The notes: generated from the letters alone by a model not told the origin. A DNA stretch of 64,000 nucleotides from Methanofastidiosum sp. (GCA_035362715.1 DAOSDU010000006.1:40497-104496), one strand, 5' to 3'. Shown: positions 1-8,797, counted from the first letter of the stretch. Made by a program: numbers and translations.

Positions 1-885
1 GCTTCGGCATGCCCTTTCAATTGTTTGTTTCGCATTTAGTGTTGTTTCTCTAACGTAAATTTCATAATCAGGTTGGGTTCTAGCTCTCATATAGGTGATT
101 ATCTTCCCATTTTTGTCAAGCGCATGACCAGATTCAACTACAGGAAAACTATCCCCTGTGGGAAGTCCGCCCACTACTGCTTCTTTGAAATCATGCCCCA
201 CATCAGATCTTACAAATGCAATGTCTTCCCTCACAGGATTTCCATTCATTGTTATCCACCCAAATTCTTGGGTACCGTATATATCATTGACTCTGGCACC
301 GAGAATGTCATGTATTAGATCAGCAGCCTCTAAATCCAAAGGTGTGCCTATGCAGTTTACTATATCCACTTTTGGGAGGTCTTCTGCAACATTTAATTTT
401 ATAGCGTCTTGTAATGAAGCTTTTAGAAATGATGATTCACCAAAAATTACATTTGGCTCCTTGTAATATAGATCCATTAGAAAAGAATCTCTGGATGATT
501 TAGTGAGAAATGTCCATGTCACACCCAGCTCTTCCAATGCGTTTCTTGTTATTGCATTTAGTAGAGGTGGATAACAAAACATCGCTTTGTGGCCTTCTTT
601 TACTCCTGCCATCTTTAATGCATTTTTACCTACATTTTTTCGGTATTCTTTTTCATTTGGCGTTATGCCAACTAGATTCTGCCAAGCAGTTGTTCCTGTT
701 GTGAAGGTTATGTATGCGTAGTTTAGAGGCGTATGTACCTCTTCTATAACGTGTGCTGCAGTTGGGCCATTTATGCCCTTATCAGCAAGAGTCCTATGTT
801 TCATTTCATCAAAAGAAGGAACTGTAGAAAAAGTTTCAACACTATCTTTTAATTCCTCAAAATAAGGATTTGTTTTTTTTTCCAT
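1..885 (-). CDS. AMP-forming acyl ligase, PaaK/AMP-binding family (partial, C-terminus off window)
   Basis: The first 295 codons are visible, starting at the ATG at 885; the gene runs off the left edge. I see a P-loop-like TFTTGTT segment near residue 60 and a DIYGTQEFGW segment near residue 210 that matches the YGxTE core motif of adenylate-forming enzymes. The overall look is phenylacetate-CoA-ligase-like. It is the last visible gene of the malonate operon, about 40 nt after mdcE. In Malonomonas rubra an AMP-forming acetate:ACP ligase (MadH) charges the malonate decarboxylase carrier protein. By context this gene may do that job or make an acyl-CoA; this is inference. The substrate cannot be read from the sequence. 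Confidence 0.75.
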   Translation of the reverse strand, partial: MEKKTNPYFEELKDSVETFSTVPSFDEMKHRTLADKGINGPTAAHVIEEVHTPLNYAYITFTTGTTAWQNLVGITPNEKEYRKNVGKNALKMAGVKEGHKAMFCYPPLLNAITRNALEELGVTWTFLTKSSRDSFLMDLYYKEPNVIFGESSFLKASLQDAIKLNVAEDLPKVDIVNCIGTPLDLEAADLIHDILGARVNDIYGTQEFGWITMNGNPVREDIAFVRSDVGHDFKEAVVGGLPTGDSFPVVESGHALDKNGKIITYMRARTQPDYEIYVRETTLNAKQTIERACRS

Positions 886-927
886 TTTAATTCCTCAAAA
901 TAAAAAAATTTAAAATAAAGGAAATTA

Positions 928-1803
928 TTATAATAGCTCAGGTAGGAGCTTTTCGTATTCTTCTTGCATCTTCTTGATGGCTTCCATTCTTTTTGTTCTG
1001 CCGCCTCTCTGTGCACCGACTTCTCCTCTGTGCCAAATTCCAAGCTGGTCTTCCTTACCCTGCTTTTTAAGCTCTCTAATTTCCTTTACTGTCTTGATGA
1101 TAGTAGCTCTCATGTCCTCAGGTTTCTTTACCATGTCGTCTATTCCACCAAGGTCATAGAAGAATTCAGCTCCTGAAGCAAATACTGGATTTGTCTTGAC
1201 AAGCTCGTTTAGCCGCTCTAGGGGTATCTTTGTAATAACAGCTATACTTGTTGTAGGCATGACGTGAACAATTGTTCCATATTCTTTTGGGAGTGCAAGA
1301 ATTCTGTCTGAAAGAAGTCCGTGACATAAGAATCCACCACTTACCGCTCTTCCTATAATCATTCCAATTACAGGATGTCCTGCCAATCTTGCATCTTCAA
1401 TAGCAAACTGGTAGGAAGCTGTTCCTTTTGTCATTCCGACAATTTCCTCTATTTTTCCTGGACTGTTTCCTGGAGTGTCTATTAATAGAATAATTGGCCT
1501 CTTCTTGTCTTTTGGCCTGTCCTTGTCTGCATTTATTGTAGCGTACATTGCCTGAGAGAATTTGTAAGCTTCTTCCATTCCTAAGATTCCGCTGTAAACA
1601 ACTCTAAATCTGGGATTTGGTCTCCTTGAGTTATTTGCGAGAACTGAGCATACTTCTCCGTCTAGCATTGCCTGGCCCACCATTACTGGAGGTGCAAGCT
1701 CTGCATCTAGATGAGTAGTTCCAATAACATTTTCTTGGAATGAATCCTTGTCAAATATCATCTGGATTGCTTCTTCTGTCTTTCCGATTAGTGATGTTAC
1801 CAT
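928..1803 (-). CDS. mdcE: Malonate decarboxylase gamma-type carboxyltransferase subunit (MdcE-like)
   Basis: This 291-aa protein has the crotonase-type carboxyltransferase fold. Recognisable parts are LIDTPGNSPGK near residue 108 and GRAVSGGFLCHGL near residue 150, the acyl-binding glycine-rich loop of MdcE/AccA-like subunits. With MdcD it should move the carboxyl group between malonyl-S-ACP and either solvent (Mdc type) or biotin (Mad type). The basic, Arg/Lys-rich C-terminus is an extension. The start ATG directly follows the mdcD stop, which implies translational coupling. The adjacent biotin carrier and carboxylase genes favour the biotin-dependent mode. Confidence 0.88.
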   Translation of the reverse strand: MVTSLIGKTEEAIQMIFDKDSFQENVIGTTHLDAELAPPVMVGQAMLDGEVCSVLANNSRRPNPRFRVVYSGILGMEEAYKFSQAMYATINADKDRPKDKKRPIILLIDTPGNSPGKIEEIVGMTKGTASYQFAIEDARLAGHPVIGMIIGRAVSGGFLCHGLLSDRILALPKEYGTIVHVMPTTSIAVITKIPLERLNELVKTNPVFASGAEFFYDLGGIDDMVKKPEDMRATIIKTVKEIRELKKQGKEDQLGIWHRGEVGAQRGGRTKRMEAIKKMQEEYEKLLPELL

Positions 1804-2769
1804 TTAAATCCTCCTTGGCCTTCTTTTTACAACTGAAAGAAACTTTTCCTGGGGCATCTCTGGGATCTGGTCAACGTTTTCGTTTCCATAAATTTTCCAG
1901 AGGTCCTTTGAGTCCTTTATTTTCTTTTCAGCAGCTAGTTTCACTACTTCAAGATTTTCTTCAACAAGCTGTGGTGAACCAACTTTTCTTGTCTTAGAAA
2001 TCTTACTCATAGGTTCATCGACAATGTTGACAATTGTGTCTCTGAATGTACCAATTGTATCTTTTATTAAGTAGTCAACATCTCCTAGGATGTATTTTGA
2101 CCTTGCGCCCATTGTCCTCCATATGAGGGCTCTGTCGGATGCGTCAAATTCATCCTTTCCTACTTCCTGCTGGATAACTTCAGGACCAGTAAGTCCAATT
2201 CTTCCAAAGTCGTTTGCGATGACAACATCTGCACTTAAACAGACGAATCCCTGTGCACCATATGCACCTATTGTGCTGCCTGTTATTGCAATATAGGGTA
2301 CCTTGTTTTGAAGTTCCCAAATTGTTTCCATTGATTCAGAGTGCATTAAAAGTCCAGCGTTTGCTTCGTGGAGTCTTACTCCTCCAGAGTCAAATGAGAC
2401 TATGCATATTGGTTTTCTGTCGTCTGGTACTGAGCCGTATTTTTCCTTCATCTTTTCATAAGTCTTTAAGGCGAGTTTCATTGTGTAGGCCATCTTAGCT
2501 CCGTTAACTTCACCAAGTGCTCCACCAACGAACTTTCCTTCTTGGGATATTACAAATACTGGGTGTTTCTTTATCTTACCAACGCCCACAGTAATCCCAT
2601 CGTCGAATTCAACAGCCTCTCCAAGAATCAATAAGTGTGGACTTGTCATTTTATCTCTTGGACCTAGAAATTCCTTGAAAGTGTCTTTATCTACCATTCC
2701 GTAAGCTCTTTCCCTAGCGGTTGCTTGGTAAAAGCTCTTACTCTGAAGATCTTCCCAATTTATTTTCAT
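1804..2769 (-). CDS. mdcD: Malonate decarboxylase beta-type carboxyltransferase subunit (MdcD-like)
   Basis: This 321-aa protein is of the AccD/MdcD carboxyltransferase fold. The DSGGVRLHEANAGL segment near residue 128 and ITGSTIGAYGAQGF near residue 165 match the beta subunit of malonate decarboxylase. The N-terminal TARERAYGMVD region near residue 17 is also typical. No zinc-finger cysteines of the bacterial AccD type are present, so it is closer to Mdc/Mad than to acetyl-CoA carboxylase. It pairs with the downstream gamma subunit. It starts 9 nt after mdcC, behind an AAGGTGAT Shine-Dalgarno. Confidence 0.9.
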   Translation of the reverse strand: MKINWEDLQSKSFYQATARERAYGMVDKDTFKEFLGPRDKMTSPHLLILGEAVEFDDGITVGVGKIKKHPVFVISQEGKFVGGALGEVNGAKMAYTMKLALKTYEKMKEKYGSVPDDRKPICIVSFDSGGVRLHEANAGLLMHSESMETIWELQNKVPYIAITGSTIGAYGAQGFVCLSADVVIANDFGRIGLTGPEVIQQEVGKDEFDASDRALIWRTMGARSKYILGDVDYLIKDTIGTFRDTIVNIVDEPMSKISKTRKVGSPQLVEENLEVVKLAAEKKIKDSKDLWKIYGNENVDQIPEMPQEKFLSVVKRRPRRI

Positions 2770-2778
2770 AATATCACC

Positions 2779-3102
2779 TTATTGGAGACCTCCTCCATTA
2801 TCTACTGCCTGCTGAAGTCTTCTAATAACTACTGCGGGGGTTGCTGCGTTGTCATTTATGTTGACTTTGACTCCTGAGAGTCCAGTTTTATCAATGAATT
2901 TCTTAACGACTGTTTCCCAGACGTCATCAAAACCGACGACTGTTGTTAAAATGTGTATTTTAATTTTTCCTTTCAGAGCGTTTTCCTTTTCAATCAAGAC
3001 TTCAAGATCTCCACTGGCTACAACACCAATGTGGGACCATTCGTCCTTTATTGTTTTAGGGGTTTCAGGCTTAAATTCATAGTTTAATTCAGTTAATGCC
3101 AT
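2779..3102 (-). CDS. mdcC: Malonate decarboxylase acyl carrier protein (MdcC/MadE-like)
   Basis: This 107-aa protein carries ASGDLEVLIE, with Ser30 matching the serine of MdcC that carries the 2'-(5''-phosphoribosyl)-3'-dephospho-CoA arm. Towards the C-terminus NDNAATPAVVIRRLQQA is the typical MdcC ending. The bound acyl group is swapped between acetyl and malonyl by MdcA and decarboxylated or carboxylated by MdcD/E. The genes that build and attach the prosthetic group (MdcB and MdcG/MadG-type) are not in this window and should be elsewhere if the Ser is used. It sits between accC and mdcD in the operon. Confidence 0.9.
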   Translation of the reverse strand: MALTELNYEFKPETPKTIKDEWSHIGVVASGDLEVLIEKENALKGKIKIHILTTVVGFDDVWETVVKKFIDKTGLSGVKVNINDNAATPAVVIRRLQQAVDNGGGLQ

Positions 3103-4464
3103 TTAGTCCCCTCCATTCTTTGACTTGTCCATGTGTTTTTCAATAAAGTCGGTGTGGAAAACTCCTCCTCTGAATATCTGGTTTTTCATGACTTTTTTGT
3201 GGAATGGAATTGTTGTTTTAATACCATCTACCATAAATTCGTCAAGTGCCCTGTACATTCTGTCAATTGCCTCGTTTCTGTCTTCTCCCCATACAATCAA
3301 TTTTGCGATAAGAGAGTCATAATATGGTGGTATCTGGTACCCTTGGTAACATGCTGTATCGACTCTAACAAAAGGCCCTCCCGGAAGGATAAGTTTTGAA
3401 ATTTCACCAGGGGATGGAACGAATGTGTTTGGATCTTCAGCGTTAATTCTGCATTCAATTGCATGACCTCTAATCTGAATGTCTTTCTGTGTGTATGGTA
3501 ATTTTTCTCCAGCTGCTACTTTTATACCAGTCTTTACGATATCGATGTTTGTTATCATTTCAGACACACAGTGTTCTACCTGGACCCTTGTGTTCATCTC
3601 CATGAAGTAGAAATCGTTTTCCTTATCGTTAAACAAAAATTCTACTGTTCCGGCACCTTCATAGTTTGCAGCAAGTGCCGCCTTGACTGCTGCCTCCCCC
3701 ATCTTCTTCCTTATTTCAGGGGATATAGCAGGTGAAGGTCCTTCTTCGACAAGTTTCTGATGTCTTCTCTGGATAGAGCAGTCCCTTTCTCCAAGGTATA
3801 TTGCATTTCCATATTGGTCAGCAATAATCTGAATCTCAACGTGTCTTGGTTGTTCTATGTACTTTTCGATGTATACATCAGGGTTCCCAAAGGCTGCCTG
3901 TGCTTCGGCTTGACAAGATCTCAAAGCAGATTCTAGCTCTTTTTCGGACTTGACAAGTCTCATTCCCTTTCCACCGCCGCCTGCTGAGGCTTTGCAGATT
4001 ACAGGGACTCCGATCTTCTTTATGAGTTTATCGGCTTCCTCGATTGTTTTTATAATTCCATCAGAACCGGGTGTTACTGGAACACCACCTTTCTTCATGG
4101 TATCTTTAGCTGTTGCTTTGTCTCCCATTGCGTCAATTGATTCTGCACTGGGGCCTATGAATTTAATTCCATTAGCTTTACAAAGCTTTGAAAATCTAGA
4201 GTTTTCTGCAAGAAATCCGTAACCTGGGTGAATACCTTCTGCGCCCGTGACAATTGCGGCGTTAATGATATTCATCATGTTCAAGTAACTCTTAATTGAT
4301 GCGGCAGGTCCAATATTGACTGCTTCATCTGCGAGTGTAACATGAAGAGCATCTTTATCAGCGTCAGAGTAAACAGCAACTGATTTTATTCCCATTTCCT
4401 TGCATGCCCTGATTATCCTTACAGCAATTTCTCCTCTATTTGCAACAAGAACTTTCTTAAACAT
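3103..4464 (-). CDS. accC: Biotin carboxylase (AccC/PycA family)
   Basis: This is a full-length 453-aa biotin carboxylase. It has the N-terminal Rossmann-like MFKKVLVANRGEIAVRII, the ATP-grasp glycine loop KASAGGGGKGMRL near residue 155, and EMNTRVQVEH near residue 285. It catalyses ATP- and bicarbonate-dependent carboxylation of biotin, or the reverse. I chose the ATG at 4464 because AAGGAGG lies just upstream; an in-frame codon at 4482 would overlap mdcA and lacks a site. Finding a biotin carboxylase inside an mdcA/C/D/E operon is unusual: bacterial soluble Mdc uses no biotin, and Mad systems use a membrane Na+-pumping decarboxylase instead. Confidence 0.92.
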   Translation of the reverse strand: MFKKVLVANRGEIAVRIIRACKEMGIKSVAVYSDADKDALHVTLADEAVNIGPAASIKSYLNMMNIINAAIVTGAEGIHPGYGFLAENSRFSKLCKANGIKFIGPSAESIDAMGDKATAKDTMKKGGVPVTPGSDGIIKTIEEADKLIKKIGVPVICKASAGGGGKGMRLVKSEKELESALRSCQAEAQAAFGNPDVYIEKYIEQPRHVEIQIIADQYGNAIYLGERDCSIQRRHQKLVEEGPSPAISPEIRKKMGEAAVKAALAANYEGAGTVEFLFNDKENDFYFMEMNTRVQVEHCVSEMITNIDIVKTGIKVAAGEKLPYTQKDIQIRGHAIECRINAEDPNTFVPSPGEISKLILPGGPFVRVDTACYQGYQIPPYYDSLIAKLIVWGEDRNEAIDRMYRALDEFMVDGIKTTIPFHKKVMKNQIFRGGVFHTDFIEKHMDKSKNGGD

Positions 4465-4475
4465 ATTAATCCTCC

Positions 4476-6221
4476 TTACCAATTTCTAAATTTGACTGGT
4501 GGTTCGTATAAACCTCCAGACCATTCTACAAGTTCACTCATGCTCTTTGCAGCAAGTTTTGATCTTTTAGCGTCATTAAATGATAGGTCTAAATCTTCAG
4601 GAAGCATAACTACTCCGGCCTTCCTTAATTTCTTAGTCTGTGAATCATCAGCTGCAAGTCCTAGAGGCGTGTATCCTGCTACTGCCTTAATTGCGTCCAT
4701 TCTTTCCTTTAATGATTTACATTTGTGGATGTATGCGATTCCTTCTTCTGTAACTATATGTGTTATATCGTCACCGTAAATCATGATAGGGGGTATCTCG
4801 AATTTGGCCTGGGCTTGTAGTTTGAACGCGTCTAGTTTTTCTAAGAATACTGGAGCCATTCCTTCTCCAAATGTTTCAACCATTTGGACTACTAGTTTTC
4901 TTCCTCTGTATATTGGCCCAATCAATGATTCTCTCATACCATCTTCTTTTGAAGCCATAAGCCATCCTTTTGACGGGTGTCTTCTACCGGGTGCGTTACA
5001 TGCCATGTTAGGCGCCCCACCAAAACCTGGAATTCTTCCAGCAGTTGCAGCGGCACTGTTACCAAATTGGTCAATTTGAAGAGTTGAACCAAAGAATGCA
5101 TCTACAGCATAATGACCAGCGGCCTGGGACATTACTCTGTTTGATCTCATTGTTCCATCAGGACCTATTGGGAATATATCTGGTCTTGCCATAATATATT
5201 TCTCCATTCCAACTTCACTACCGAATGGCATGAAGGTTTCAGCCCATCCTGATTCTATAGCAGGTATCATTGTTGGGTGTGGATTTAATGCCCAGTGTGT
5301 ACAAATCTTTCCTTTTAATCCCATCTCTTCCCCAAATGTTGGCAGTAAAAGTTCAACGGCTGCGGTGTTAAAACCTATACCGTGATTTAGAGTCTTAACT
5401 TCGTATTTTGCGTAGACTCCAACTAAAGCCATCATAGCTATGAATATCTGAGATTCAGTAATTAATCTTGGATCTCGTGTAAAGAGAGGTTCAATATAAT
5501 ATGGGTCCTCAGTGGGTACAATAAAGTCAACCCAGCCACCAGGTATATCTACACGAGGTACCTTGTTAACAATCTCATTGACCTGTACTATTACAATACC
5601 TTTTCTAAATTTGGTAGCTTCAATTATTGAATGGGTTTCTTCTGTGTTGAATCCTGTGTAAAGATTTCCTTCCTTGTCTGCAGCATTTGCGGCGACTAGA
5701 CATACTCTTGGTGTGAGGTCAAGATAAGTTCTAGCAAACAATTCCATGTATGTGTGAATTGCACCAATTGTTATCTTCCCATTCATTACCATACTTGCAA
5801 GTCTTGTTGCTACAGGGCCTGAATAACAAAAATCAACTTTTGAGGCTATACCTTTTTCAAAAACATCTAAATGTTCTGGTAAAGCAAGTACTGATTGTAC
5901 CATGTGAATATTATTTACTTTTGAAGGACTTACCTTTGCAAAAGCTTTTGCTAAAAAATTAGCCTGCTTCTGATTGTCCCCTTCTATTGCAACTCTGTCG
6001 CCTGGTTTAATGACAGTTTCCAAAAGAGCTACAGCATCGGCCGGATCAATGATTTTTGTACCTGATTTGACAAATCTCTTTGCTTCGGCAAGCCTTTTTT
6101 CTGTATCTTCTCCTTTTTTGTCCCATCCTTTTTTTGCTCTCTCTATTCTATCGTCATGGGGTATACCTGACACTTTGCCGGGTGTTTGGAATATATCCCT
6201 TAGGTAGTTTACATCTTCCAT
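4476..6221 (-). CDS. mdcA: Acetyl-S-ACP:malonate ACP transferase (MdcA/MadA)
   Basis: This 581-aa protein is a CoA-transferase-fold MdcA. Family-specific segments are FGSTLQIDQFGNSAAATAG and IPGFGGAPNMACNAPGRRH near residues 380-415. It exchanges acetate for malonate on the carrier protein: acetyl-ACP + malonate = malonyl-ACP + acetate. The ATG at 6221 is preferred because GGTGAT (6224-6230 region) is the Shine-Dalgarno; reading its GTG as a start would add three residues. It lies between the biotin carrier and biotin carboxylase genes. Length and motifs look intact. Confidence 0.92.
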   Translation of the reverse strand: MEDVNYLRDIFQTPGKVSGIPHDDRIERAKKGWDKKGEDTEKRLAEAKRFVKSGTKIIDPADAVALLETVIKPGDRVAIEGDNQKQANFLAKAFAKVSPSKVNNIHMVQSVLALPEHLDVFEKGIASKVDFCYSGPVATRLASMVMNGKITIGAIHTYMELFARTYLDLTPRVCLVAANAADKEGNLYTGFNTEETHSIIEATKFRKGIVIVQVNEIVNKVPRVDIPGGWVDFIVPTEDPYYIEPLFTRDPRLITESQIFIAMMALVGVYAKYEVKTLNHGIGFNTAAVELLLPTFGEEMGLKGKICTHWALNPHPTMIPAIESGWAETFMPFGSEVGMEKYIMARPDIFPIGPDGTMRSNRVMSQAAGHYAVDAFFGSTLQIDQFGNSAAATAGRIPGFGGAPNMACNAPGRRHPSKGWLMASKEDGMRESLIGPIYRGRKLVVQMVETFGEGMAPVFLEKLDAFKLQAQAKFEIPPIMIYGDDITHIVTEEGIAYIHKCKSLKERMDAIKAVAGYTPLGLAADDSQTKKLRKAGVVMLPEDLDLSFNDAKRSKLAAKSMSELVEWSGGLYEPPVKFRNW

Positions 6222-6250
6222 AAGTATCACCTTATTAGGTAGTACCCAGC

Positions 6251-6736
6251 TTAGAGAGGCTCAAGAAGCATTAGTACCTGTCCAACTTTGACAAGAGTTT
6301 CATTTGTTACTTTAATTTCTGCAATTCTTGCTTTTCTTGGTGCTGTTACTTCATTAAACATCTTCATAGCTTCAACAAGTGCTACAACTTGTCCTGCTTC
6401 GACTATATCCCCTTCCTTTGGAAGTGGTTTCTTATCAATTGTAGTTCCGGGAGATACATAAGATACTCCTGGTGTTGGGGCTGTAAGTTCTATCATGTTT
6501 GAAGATGCAGCTGCCTTTGGTGCTTCCTTTGCAACAGGTGCTGACGTTTCTTCAACAGTTCCTGCAGACGTCATTGCAGCAGGGATAGAAATTTGAGGCT
6601 GAGCAGCATGAACAGCGGCACTTCCACCGGCAACAACAGTTCTAATCTCAACGGAATCCTTTCTGACTACCAACTCTGCGATATTGTTTTTTTTACAAGC
6701 TTCAAGAATTGATATTAAAGACTCTAAGTTCAACAT
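6251..6736 (-). CDS. accB: Biotin carboxyl carrier protein
   Basis: This 161-aa protein has a helical N-terminal segment (residues 1-35), an Ala/Pro-rich linker (about 36-80) and a biotinyl domain. Lys125 in VEAMKMFNEV is the biotinylation site. It is the first gene of the malonate operon and would shuttle carboxybiotin between AccC and the MdcD/E carboxyltransferase. A biotin-protein ligase is not in this window. A gene-free stretch of about 200 nt upstream should hold the operon promoter. Confidence 0.93.
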   Translation of the reverse strand: MLNLESLISILEACKKNNIAELVVRKDSVEIRTVVAGGSAAVHAAQPQISIPAAMTSAGTVEETSAPVAKEAPKAAASSNMIELTAPTPGVSYVSPGTTIDKKPLPKEGDIVEAGQVVALVEAMKMFNEVTAPRKARIAEIKVTNETLVKVGQVLMLLEPL

Positions 6737-6937
6737 TTATTTTCCTCCAAAATATTCTCTTACCTCTATAGGGTAGTTGTTTTAAGAGATTAAAAACTGA
6801 TTTAAAAATCTTTTGTTTGTTTTAAGTGCAAACTACAAAAAATAACATTAAAATAAATAAAAAATAATATACTAAATAAATGATTTTGCATTTTATTGCC
6901 AAATTCAAGCCTTGATTTCTATTTTTAGGCCGAATTA
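6737..6937 (-). promoter_or_regulatory. Intergenic promoter region of the malonate operon
   Basis: This AT-rich stretch separates the operon from the ureohydrolase gene. On the minus strand a TATA-like TTTTTAAAT lies about 6797-6812, inside a GATTTTTAAATC palindrome. That would place a transcription start near 6775, some 40 nt before accB. No known regulatory site is recognised, and the boundaries are approximate. Confidence 0.4.
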
Positions 6938-7804
6938 TTATGTTATTTTTATGTACTTGTATGTCATCATTTTGTATAGAAGTTTGCTTGCAACAAATTC
7001 AGAAACTGAAGACGATTCTTGAGGCGCAACTTCGACAATGTCCACAGCCACCACATTTCTCTTGAAAAATACTTCTTTTAAGAAGTCACATGCAAGGTAC
7101 CATGAAAGGCCTCCGGGTTCAGGCGTCCCTGTTCCAGGAATAATTGATGGATCAAATGCATCGATATCGAAAGTTATGTAAACATTATCGGATAATTTTT
7201 CAATAGCTCTGTTAAACCAATTTTTGTTATCGTGTATATCTTTTGCATAGAAGATATTGTAGTTCCCATCTTTAATTTTTTCATACTCTTCTTCTGAGAA
7301 GCTTCTTATGCCAACTTGAACAATTGGGGCATCTTCTTCCACCCTTGACATTACCGAGGCGTGGCTATATTTATCCCCAAGGTATGCATCCCTTAGATCT
7401 AAATGTGCATCAAACTGTAAAACAGAGATATCTTTGTACATTCTTTTTGCAGCTTTTACTGGAGCTTGAGAAACTGAATGTTCCCCCCCGAGAACACAGA
7501 GAAATTTTTTATCTTTTAGAATCTTGAATGACTCTTCTTCAATTTCAAGCATCACCTTTTCCATTGCTTGATTACAATTAACTTCATTTTTTGTGTGGAT
7601 ACCCATTGTACAGGGAGAAACAAAAAACTCTTCATCAAAGAGTTCCATGTTTTGACTGGCATTGATTATTGCTTTAGGGCCTAAAGAAGTGCCGCCTTTA
7701 TATGAAACTGTCTTTTCTAAAGGTACAGGTAAAACAGCGAAATATGAATCCTCATACTTTGAGTAGTTCTCTTCAATCCCACCGTAGTTATCTGGTACAT
7801 CCAT
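6938..7804 (-). CDS. Arginase/agmatinase/formiminoglutamase family ureohydrolase
   Basis: This 288-aa enzyme has the three manganese-binding motifs of the family: GGEHSVS near residue 105, QFDAHLDLRDAY near 130 and FDIDAFDPSIIPGTGTPEPGG near 213. Archaeal members are usually agmatinases (agmatine to putrescine plus urea), a step in polyamine synthesis, but guanidinobutyrase-type substrates cannot be excluded by eye. It begins just downstream of the flavodoxin-like gene (2-nt gap) and is likely co-transcribed with it. Confidence 0.88.
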   Translation of the reverse strand: MDVPDNYGGIEENYSKYEDSYFAVLPVPLEKTVSYKGGTSLGPKAIINASQNMELFDEEFFVSPCTMGIHTKNEVNCNQAMEKVMLEIEEESFKILKDKKFLCVLGGEHSVSQAPVKAAKRMYKDISVLQFDAHLDLRDAYLGDKYSHASVMSRVEEDAPIVQVGIRSFSEEEYEKIKDGNYNIFYAKDIHDNKNWFNRAIEKLSDNVYITFDIDAFDPSIIPGTGTPEPGGLSWYLACDFLKEVFFKRNVVAVDIVEVAPQESSSVSEFVASKLLYKMMTYKYIKIT

Positions 7805-7806
7805 AG

Positions 7807-8298
7807 TTACTCAACTATATCAAAGCCTTTAAGACTTTTTAGGGTGTCTGCAAATTTTCTAGCATAAATTCTGCATTGTTTTTCTGCTCTGTCATCTGGA
7901 GCACCTATTGCCACTGGACCATAATGGTCAGCGTTGTGAATTCCTACAATAACCATTCCGTGAATCATCATTGCTTTGAGGATTGAGAGAAGTGTTGTTT
8001 CATTTCCCCCACCGATATATGCACTTGTAGTAAAGGCTCCTCCAAGTTTTCCAGAAAGCTCACCATGGTATTTTACACTTCTATCTATTAGTTCCTTCAT
8101 CTCGGCTGCCATATCCCCATAGTAAGTTGGAGACCCAAGTATAATGCCATCGTAATCTAGTAAATAATCTGGTGATGTTTCAAGCACATCTCTGACTTCA
8201 ACATCTATTTTTTCATCTCTCAAAAATGTTGCTAGCATATTTGCCATTTCTTTGGTGTTGCCAGATTTAGAATAATAAACTATTAATGTAGATACCAT
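7807..8298 (-). CDS. Flavodoxin-fold FMN protein (WrbA/NADPH-dependent FMN reductase-like)
   Basis: This 163-aa protein begins with LIVYYSKSGNTKEMANML, the FMN phosphate loop of flavodoxins. It continues with ILGSPTYYGDMAAEMKELID near residue 52 and SAYIGGGNETTLLSI near 92, as in WrbA/multimeric flavodoxin proteins. It is likely a cytosolic FMN-dependent electron carrier or quinone reductase. It sits between a 48-residue ORF and the ureohydrolase on the minus strand. Confidence 0.85.
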   Translation of the reverse strand: MVSTLIVYYSKSGNTKEMANMLATFLRDEKIDVEVRDVLETSPDYLLDYDGIILGSPTYYGDMAAEMKELIDRSVKYHGELSGKLGGAFTTSAYIGGGNETTLLSILKAMMIHGMVIVGIHNADHYGPVAIGAPDDRAEKQCRIYARKFADTLKSLKGFDIVE

Positions 8299-8299
8299 T

Positions 8300-8446
8300 T
8301 TAATCCTCTACTTCAATTTTTATTTTTCCTTTATGATAGCCTTTCAAAGGAGAAATCATGCCTTTTACAATATTAGCTATTAATTCCTCGACAAAAGGAT
8401 TCAAATCTATTTGTTTTCCATTAATACTCACTTCAACTTTCGACAT
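8300..8446 (-). CDS. Small conserved-looking 48-aa protein
   Basis: This short ORF runs from the ATG at 8446 to TAA at 8300-8302 and is packed 1 nt before the flavodoxin start. The product starts MSKVEVSINGKQI, continues LNPFVEELIANIVKG and ends charged. It reads like a compact beta-hairpin followed by an amphipathic helix. Reasons to call it real: a GGGGAT site upstream, tight spacing to the next gene and coherent protein-like composition. I recall similar small proteins in other euryarchaea but cannot name a function. Confidence 0.65.
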   Translation of the reverse strand: MSKVEVSINGKQIDLNPFVEELIANIVKGMISPLKGYHKGKIKIEVED

Positions 8447-8571
8447 TTTTATCCCCGTCTATATTAGTCTTGATTATTTATAAGTTTCTCTATTATTTAA
8501 TAAGAATGTGCAAGAAAATTTTATTGATTAATTTTATATATGAATAAATCAATAATTGTATTTGGGATACG

Positions 8572-8796
8572 TTGGTAACAGAAAAAATCCTCGAGAAAGC
8601 AAAGCAACATCAAAAAAAGGAGACTTTTGTTAGAGATATTTTTATTTCAAGAGAGGAAGTAGCTAATCTCAGGTATATTAGTTTGCCTTCTGGCGTTCAT
8701 CTCGATATAAAAAAATTGAAGCAAGGTTTTGTAGCACGTTTTTCTGGAGATACTGAAAAGGTAATAATGGTTGTGAAAACACTTTTTGATGACTAA
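8572..8796 (+). CDS. Hypothetical 74-aa protein
   Basis: This small charged protein starts at TTG 8572, behind a GGGATAC site, and ends convergently with endoQ. It has a helical Lys/Glu-rich N-terminus and a beta-rich second half (YISLPSGVHLDI, GFVARFSGDTEKVIM). No family is recognised. It has no membrane segment or cysteines and is probably cytosolic. Confidence 0.55.
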   Translation: MVTEKILEKAKQHQKKETFVRDIFISREEVANLRYISLPSGVHLDIKKLKQGFVARFSGDTEKVIMVVKTLFDD

Positions 8797-8797
8797 A

